From NCBI GenBank assembly GCA_001872995.1, contig MNXO01000112.1:1-11166 (forward strand): a stretch of DNA of 11,166 nucleotides, in the 5' to 3' direction. Position numbers and translations under genes: made by a program. This DNA comes from Bacteroidetes bacterium CG2_30_32_10 (GTDB lineage Bacteria; Bacteroidota; Bacteroidia; Bacteroidales; CG2-30-32-10). The notes beneath the pieces are model-generated. The model did not search any database, was not told the DNA's origin, and saw nothing but the letters and a program-made list of their open reading frames with translations. Of the stretch, positions 6,883 through 11,166 are shown one piece after another. Each line of letters starts with the position of its first letter. The stretch's first letter is position 1.

Positions 6883-7094
6883 AAAATTAATGATATTTAA
6901 AATTTATATTTTCTTTTGATTGTTTCTTTGTTCTTGTTTTCTTTTAAAGGAAGTAATCAAATTGCTTAACATTTTTGCTACATCTATATGCTTTTATCTA
7001 ATTTCTCCTTTTTATAATTCATTAATGTCAATTTCCCTGAAGTGATTTTATTAAAAATAATGGCTCTTTAATTGAATCTTTTGAATAGTTATGT

Positions 7095-7259
7095 TTATTT
7101 ATTATTGTACTGACTATTTTCTTGCACTTTAGCAATATTGAAAACATTTGAATAACCTACTCTCTTAGAAAAATTTGGTCTATACATATTGTAAATCTTA
7201 AACAATGCTCTTTTGCAATACACTAGTTCAAGAATATTTAATGTTTTCCTATATATCAT
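7095..7259 (-). CDS. Doubtful small ORF, 54 codons
   Basis: An ATG-to-TAA ORF of 54 codons on the same strand as serA and the DUF1015 gene, in the gap between them. The product starts MIYRKTLNIL and contains ELVYCKRALFKIYNMYRP and FSKRVGYSNVFNIA. It is basic, rich in Lys, Arg, Asn and Tyr, and has no signal peptide or membrane segment. An in-frame stop lies five codons before the ATG. No ribosome-binding site or full promoter is visible, and I do not recognise the sequence. It could be a small protein, a decayed gene fragment, or a chance ORF in AT-rich DNA. Chance is the most likely of the three. Confidence 0.2.
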   Translation of the reverse strand: MIYRKTLNILELVYCKRALFKIYNMYRPNFSKRVGYSNVFNIAKVQENSQYNNK

Positions 7260-7265
7260 GACTTC

Positions 7266-7290
7266 AATCTTTTAGAAGATTTAATATCTT
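7266..7290 (-). other. Small overlapping alternative hairpins
   Basis: AATCTT (7266-7271) can pair with AAGATT (7276-7281) around a four-base loop. The AAGAT at 7276-7280 can instead pair with ATCTT at 7286-7290 around TTAAT. The two stems share an arm and exclude each other. They are short and A/T-only apart from one G-C pair each, so a regulatory or terminating role is weakly supported. The site is 61-85 bases beyond the serA start-distal end (its stop codon side). Confidence 0.2.
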
Positions 7291-7350
7291 TTCAAAGTTT
7301 TCAAGGTTCTATAAGTTTATTAAGTTGAATAACACTTTAAATTAATAGAA

Positions 7351-8274
7351 TTATTTATTTACTTGAAATGTTTTATCACCGTTTTTTAAAAAATTAACGA
7401 TTTGTGTAGCAGCTGCAATACCAGCATTAACATTTGCTTCCGAAGTTTCTGCTCCTTGTTTTTTGGGAGTAGCATAGTATTTGCCTTCATATTTAGATGC
7501 TAAATCAGCATGACAATCAGGAGCTATGTCTGAAATATATTTAAAATCAGGTCTTTCAATAAACATTTTTTGTAATGATTCTTCATTGATAACTTCTTTT
7601 CGGGCAGTATTTACCAAAGTAGCTCCTTTGGGCATTTTAGAAAGCAAATCAAAGTTTATTGATTTTTTTGTTTTATCATTAGCAGGTATATGCAATGAAA
7701 TATATTGACAAGTGCTATATAATTCTTCAACAGAAGAAACCACTTTAACTCCATCCTTTTCTATAACTGATTTTTCAATAAAAGGATCGAAAGCATAAAC
7801 TTGCATACCAAAGCCTTTAGCTATATGAGCTACAATTTTACCAACGAAACCGTAGGCATGAATACCCAGTTTTTTGTTTTTTAATTCGCTTCCAGAAATT
7901 CCTTTATAGCATCCTCTTGCCATATATACCATCATTCCTAATGCTAATTCAGCAACTGCATTTGAATTTTGACCAGGAGTGTTCATTGCTACAATACCTT
8001 TTGCGGTAGCTGCTGCTAAATCTATATTATCAAAACCAGCACCAGCACGAACAATGATTTTAAGGTTTTTACCAGCTTCAATTACAGCTTTTGTTGCTTT
8101 GTCGCTTCTTATAATAAGTGCATCAACATCAGCAATCGCTTTTATGAGGTCATTAGGGTCAGTATATTTTTCCAAAAGCACCAATTCATATCCAGCATCG
8201 GTAACAGTTTTCTTAATGCCTTCTACAGCTGCTGCTGCAAATGGCTTTTCGGTTGCAACTAATATTTTTGTCAT
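7351..8274 (-). CDS. serA: D-3-phosphoglycerate dehydrogenase, short lysine-type (no ACT domain)
   Basis: A 307-residue D-2-hydroxyacid dehydrogenase that should oxidise 3-phosphoglycerate to 3-phosphohydroxypyruvate with NAD+, the first step of serine synthesis. The substrate-binding part shows IIRSDKATKAVIEAG, IVRAGAGFDNID and MNTPGQNSNAVAELALGMM. The NAD-binding fold follows with GIHAYGFVG (137-145) and D163 at the end of strand two in YAFD. In the dinucleotide motif the first glycine of GxGxxG is Ala140. The catalytic Arg is R225 in NTARKEV. The usual catalytic His of the PHxGA motif is replaced by Lys: the sequence is TPKKQGAET, with K272 in the aligned place. This Lys form and the lack of a C-terminal ACT or regulatory domain are known for the short phosphoglycerate dehydrogenases of Bacteroides and Entamoeba, so feedback inhibition by serine through an ACT domain is not expected. 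It has its own upstream promoter. serC is not in the window. Another 2-hydroxyacid as substrate is possible but less likely. Confidence 0.85.
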   Translation of the reverse strand: MTKILVATEKPFAAAAVEGIKKTVTDAGYELVLLEKYTDPNDLIKAIADVDALIIRSDKATKAVIEAGKNLKIIVRAGAGFDNIDLAAATAKGIVAMNTPGQNSNAVAELALGMMVYMARGCYKGISGSELKNKKLGIHAYGFVGKIVAHIAKGFGMQVYAFDPFIEKSVIEKDGVKVVSSVEELYSTCQYISLHIPANDKTKKSINFDLLSKMPKGATLVNTARKEVINEESLQKMFIERPDFKYISDIAPDCHADLASKYEGKYYATPKKQGAETSEANVNAGIAAATQIVNFLKNGDKTFQVNK

Positions 8275-8297
8275 AATAAATTATTTTATGTTTAACG

Positions 8298-8329
8298 CAA
8301 ACCTACATCAAATTTTTGTAATATACAAA
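8298..8329 (-). promoter_or_regulatory. Bacteroidota-type promoter of serA
   Basis: On the minus strand TTTG (8329-8326) is followed after 20 bases by TAGGTTTG (8305-8298) and then C. Both elements match the Bacteroidota primary sigma factor consensus (-33 TTTG, -7 TAnnTTTG) in sequence and spacing. The -7 element lies 23 bases before the serA ATG, giving a leader of about 15-20 bases without a Shine-Dalgarno sequence. The position between the gcvP terminator and serA makes serA an independent transcription unit. Confidence 0.75.
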
Positions 8330-8401
8330 TACCTTTAAAAAAATAAAGAAGTTGCCTTGTTATCAAATGTTTTTTTTAACTTGAAATTGCCTTAATTAAA
8401 C

Positions 8402-8439
8402 AAAAAATCCGTCTTTAGAAATGAGCTAAAGGCGGATTT
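8402..8439 (-). terminator. Strong Rho-independent terminator of gcvP
   Basis: AAATCCGTCTTTAG (8405-8418) pairs with CTAAAGGCGGATTT (8426-8439) over 14 positions, with one mispair that is T opposite G on the plus strand (A opposite C on the minus), and a 7-base loop. On the minus strand the stem ends in a run of six T residues (8407-8402). It lies 72 bases after the gcvP stop codon and before the serA promoter. The bases between the stop codon and the hairpin hold nothing that I can identify. Confidence 0.8.
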
Positions 8440-8511
8440 GGATAAAATGAATGCAAATAAATTGTTTACACTCCAATGAGTCTGAGATTTGTATTTCTAA
8501 TTATCATTTTC

Positions 8512-11166
8512 TTATGATTCACAATTACAAACAAGATTTCTATCTCCAAAAGCATCATCAATCTTAGTAACAGTGGGCCAATATTTGTCGTCATTAGACC
8601 ATGGCATAGGAAATGCTGCTTTTTTTCTGCTATATGGTCTATTCCATTCATTAGCAGTTACCATCATTGCAGTGTGTGGCGCCTTTTTAATGAGATTATT
8701 CGTTTTATCAGCTTTTCCGTCTTCAATTTCTTTGATTTCATTACGAATAGATAGCATTGCTTCAACAAACCGATTGAGTTCGTGTAATGGCTCACTTTCT
8801 GTAGGCTCAACCATTAGTGTGCCATGAACAGGGAAAGCAACTGTAGGGGCATGGAATCCATAATCCATCAAACGCTTTGCAATATCAATAGCTTCAATAT
8901 CTGCTGTTCTCTTAAATCCATTACAATCAAGTATCATTTCATGCGCAACTCTGTTTTTGCTTCCAGTATATAAAATAGGATAATCTTTTTCAAGCATTTT
9001 TTTCAAATAATTGGCATTTAAAATAGCGTATTTGGTTGCTTCAGTTAAGCCTTCTCCTCCCATCATTTTTATATAAGCATAAGATATTGGAAGTATCATT
9101 GCACTTCCATAAGGGGCTGCGGAAACAGCATGAATGCCTTTTTCACCACCCGTTTTAATTATTGAATGAGAAGGTAGAAAATCAACTAAATGTTTCGCTA
9201 CTCCTATTGGTCCAACACCAGGTCCACCACCACCATGAGGAATGGCAAATGTTTTGTGTAAGTTCAAATGGCAAACATCCGCTCCTATGGTTCCTGGATT
9301 AGTTAATCCAACCTGTGCATTCATATTTGCACCATCCATATATACTTGTCCACCATTTTCGTGGATAATCTTTACTATTTCAATAATTCCTTCTTCAAAT
9401 ACCCCGTGAGTAGATGGATAAGTAATCATCAAGCATGATAGAACATCTTTATGTTTCGCTACTTTCTCTTTCAAATCTGAAATATCAACGTTTCCTTTGT
9501 CATCACATTTAACAATTACGATATTAAGCCCTGCCATTGCAGAACTTGCAGGGTTTGTTCCATGTGCTGAAGAAGGAATAAGCACTACATTACGATGTTG
9601 TTCACCTCTACTTTGTTGATATGCCCTAATAACCATTAAGCCAGTATATTCACCTGCTGCACCAGAATTAGGTTGAAACGATACAGCTGAAAATCCTGTA
9701 ATTTCGCATAATTGACTTTCTAATTCTTTAATCAAATATAAATATCCTTCAGCCTGATTTGCTGGAACAAATGGATGAATAGCGCCAAATTCAACCCAAC
9801 TTAATGCAAAAAGTTCACTGGCTGCATTAAGTTTCATTGTACAAGAACCTAATGGTATCATTGAACGATTGAGAGAGAGGTCTTTTATTTCAAGTTTTTT
9901 GATATAACGCATCATTTCAGTTTCTGAATGATATGTATTAAATACTGGATGCTTTAAATACTCACTTTTCCTTGTCAATTGGCTGGGAATAGTAGTTATT
10001 TTATTACATTCTATTGGAATGCACACAAATGCTTTAAAATTATTTTTAGAAACTGTTGCAAATATCTTTAATATTGCGTTTATATCTTTCAATTCTGTTG
10101 TTTCGTCAATACTGATACCAATATATGAATTATCAATATAACGGAAATTCATATTTTGCTCAAGAGCAAGCTTTTCAAGTTCTTTAATTGCAATGTTAGC
10201 AGGTATTTTAATCTTTAAAGTATCAAAAAAGTATTTATTTTCCTGAGTAAAACCATATTTTGATAATTCAGTTGAAAGCACACCAGCTAATATATTAATA
10301 TTTCTTGCAATTTCTTTCAATCCTTTAGGACCATGATATGCGGCATACATTCCAGCCATTATAGCCAATAAAGCCTGAGAAGTGCAAATGTTGGAAGTTG
10401 CTTTTTCTCGTTTAATATGTTGTTCTCGTGTTTGAAGTGCCATACGCAAAGCCCTATTCCCTTCTGAATCTACAGAAATACCGATAATTCTTCCTGGCAT
10501 AGTGCGTTTATAATCTTCTTTACAAGCAAAATATGCTGCATGGGGACCTCCAAAGCCCATTGGTATTCCAAATCTCTGAGTTGAACCAAATGTAACATCA
10601 GCACCCCATTCTCCTGGCGGAGTTAGTAATGTTAAACTCAATAAATCTGCTGCAACAGCTACTAAAGTGCCATTATTATGAGCTTTGTTTACAAATTCTG
10701 CATAATCAGTAACTTCTCCAAACTGGTTTGGGTACTGAATAATCGCACCAAAAAACTTATCATTAAAATCAAATGAATTAGGTTTCCCTATAACCAATTC
10801 AATACCTAATGGCTTTGAACGTGTTTTTAGTACATCAATAGATTGAGGGAATATATCTTCAGAAACAAAAAACATATTGGCTTCTCGTTTAACAGCATCA
10901 CGTGAGCGTGTGTTAAACAGCATAATCATTGCCTCTGCTGCTGCAGTTGCTTCATCAAGTAAGGAAGCGTTAGCTATTTTCAAACCTGTTAATTCAGAAA
11001 CCATTGTTTGAAAATTTAACAATGCTTCTAACCGACCTTGTGATATTTCAGCTTGATAAGGAGTGTAAGCAGTATACCAACCTGGGTTTTCTAGAATATT
11101 TCTTTGTATAACTCCTGGAAATATTGTGTTGTAATACCCTAATCCTATAAAACTTTTATATAACTT
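8512..11166 (-). CDS. gcvP: Glycine dehydrogenase (decarboxylating), P-protein; 5' end beyond the window
   Basis: The P-protein of the glycine cleavage system. It decarboxylates glycine with pyridoxal phosphate and passes the aminomethyl group to the lipoyl arm of GcvH. The visible part is 884 codons against a usual 950-960, so about 75 N-terminal codons lie past the right edge. An apparent TTG start at 11022 is internal: the same frame stays open to the last base and encodes conserved family sequence (GLGYYNTIFPGVIQRN, NPGWYTAYTPYQAEI). It is the long one-chain form, with both the N-terminal half (SLLDEATAAAEAM, GGPHAAYFAC, TSNICTSQAL) and the catalytic C-terminal half. The PLP-binding lysine is in NLHKTF (codon at 9253-9255), followed by the glycine-rich loop HGGGGPGVGPIGV. 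The end, KAAFPMPW to GDRNLVCNC, is the normal C-terminus. gcvT and gcvH are not in the window. The gene ends at a strong terminator, and serA follows as a separate unit in the same serine/glycine pathway. Confidence 0.97.
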   Translation of the reverse strand, partial: KLYKSFIGLGYYNTIFPGVIQRNILENPGWYTAYTPYQAEISQGRLEALLNFQTMVSELTGLKIANASLLDEATAAAEAMIMLFNTRSRDAVKREANMFFVSEDIFPQSIDVLKTRSKPLGIELVIGKPNSFDFNDKFFGAIIQYPNQFGEVTDYAEFVNKAHNNGTLVAVAADLLSLTLLTPPGEWGADVTFGSTQRFGIPMGFGGPHAAYFACKEDYKRTMPGRIIGISVDSEGNRALRMALQTREQHIKREKATSNICTSQALLAIMAGMYAAYHGPKGLKEIARNINILAGVLSTELSKYGFTQENKYFFDTLKIKIPANIAIKELEKLALEQNMNFRYIDNSYIGISIDETTELKDINAILKIFATVSKNNFKAFVCIPIECNKITTIPSQLTRKSEYLKHPVFNTYHSETEMMRYIKKLEIKDLSLNRSMIPLGSCTMKLNAASELFALSWVEFGAIHPFVPANQAEGYLYLIKELESQLCEITGFSAVSFQPNSGAAGEYTGLMVIRAYQQSRGEQHRNVVLIPSSAHGTNPASSAMAGLNIVIVKCDDKGNVDISDLKEKVAKHKDVLSCLMITYPSTHGVFEEGIIEIVKIIHENGGQVYMDGANMNAQVGLTNPGTIGADVCHLNLHKTFAIPHGGGGPGVGPIGVAKHLVDFLPSHSIIKTGGEKGIHAVSAAPYGSAMILPISYAYIKMMGGEGLTEATKYAILNANYLKKMLEKDYPILYTGSKNRVAHEMILDCNGFKRTADIEAIDIAKRLMDYGFHAPTVAFPVHGTLMVEPTESEPLHELNRFVEAMLSIRNEIKEIEDGKADKTNNLIKKAPHTAMMVTANEWNRPYSRKKAAFPMPWSNDDKYWPTVTKIDDAFGDRNLVCNCES

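Larger units (their letters stand above)
6883..7350. other. Long AT-rich gap between serA and the DUF1015 gene
   Basis: These 468 bases are more AT-rich than the genes around them and hold no gene that I can recognise. There is no tRNA-like sequence, no strong terminator directly after serA, and no match to TAnnTTTG upstream of the DUF1015 start. They contain a 54-codon minus-strand ORF (7095-7259), a small pair of alternative hairpins (7266-7290), and very short minus-strand ORFs of 12 and 22 codons before DUF1015 that look like chance. The stretch is long for this otherwise compact window and may hold the DUF1015 promoter or the remains of a lost gene. Confidence 0.6.

Noticed and set aside
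7979..8338. 119-codon plus-strand ORF over the serA start
   Set aside because: It mirrors the alanine-rich N-terminal half of serA on the opposite strand and crosses the serA promoter.
1..11166. Defence system, prophage, insertion sequence, CRISPR array, tRNA or rRNA
   Set aside because: All clear genes are ordinary core or envelope genes of one style. No repeats with spacers, transposase motifs, terminal repeats or RNA gene signatures were seen.

Overview
The window is strongly AT-rich and reads as a stretch of core chromosome from a member of the Bacteroidota. Four things point there: promoter elements of the Bacteroidota type (TTTG, about 20 bases, then TAnnTTTG) instead of -35/-10 boxes; no clear Shine-Dalgarno sequences, with A/T-rich leaders; proteins typical of the phylum (a PorT-like small beta-barrel, a DUF4197 lipoprotein, a lysine-type short SerA next to a DUF1015 protein); and A/T-biased codon use. 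I cannot fix the genus. No mobile element, CRISPR array, tRNA or rRNA was found.

Layout. On the plus strand, a 2-oxo acid dehydrogenase E2 gene (32-1324) is followed 54 bases later by a DnaQ-like exonuclease gene with an ExoX-like C-terminal module (1379-2206). A perfect 14-bp inverted repeat then separates these from the rest of the window, which is entirely on the minus strand. Read in minus-strand direction from the right edge, the genes are: gcvP (glycine decarboxylase, its first roughly 75 codons beyond the window), a strong terminator, serA with its own promoter, a 468-base AT-rich gap, a DUF1015 gene, a ferritin-like diiron protein gene, a terminator, a small outer-membrane beta-barrel gene, sucC, and a DUF4197 lipoprotein gene.

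Function. Three genes belong to central carbon metabolism: an E2 acyltransferase of a 2-oxo acid dehydrogenase complex, the succinyl-CoA synthetase beta subunit, and the serine/glycine pair SerA (3-phosphoglycerate to serine) and GcvP (glycine cleavage to one-carbon units). Their usual partners (E1/E3, sucD, serC, gcvT/gcvH) are not in the window. The DUF1015 protein beside SerA has no function that I can name. Its DGHHR motif and its position suggest a role linked to serine, but this is a hypothesis.

I found no new multi-gene system. The points most worth a second look are the uncharacterised DUF1015 protein with a 13-A homopolymer in its coding sequence, the lysine-for-histidine SerA active site, the unusually long gap between serA and DUF1015 with a 54-codon ORF in it, and the well-formed promoter and terminators.
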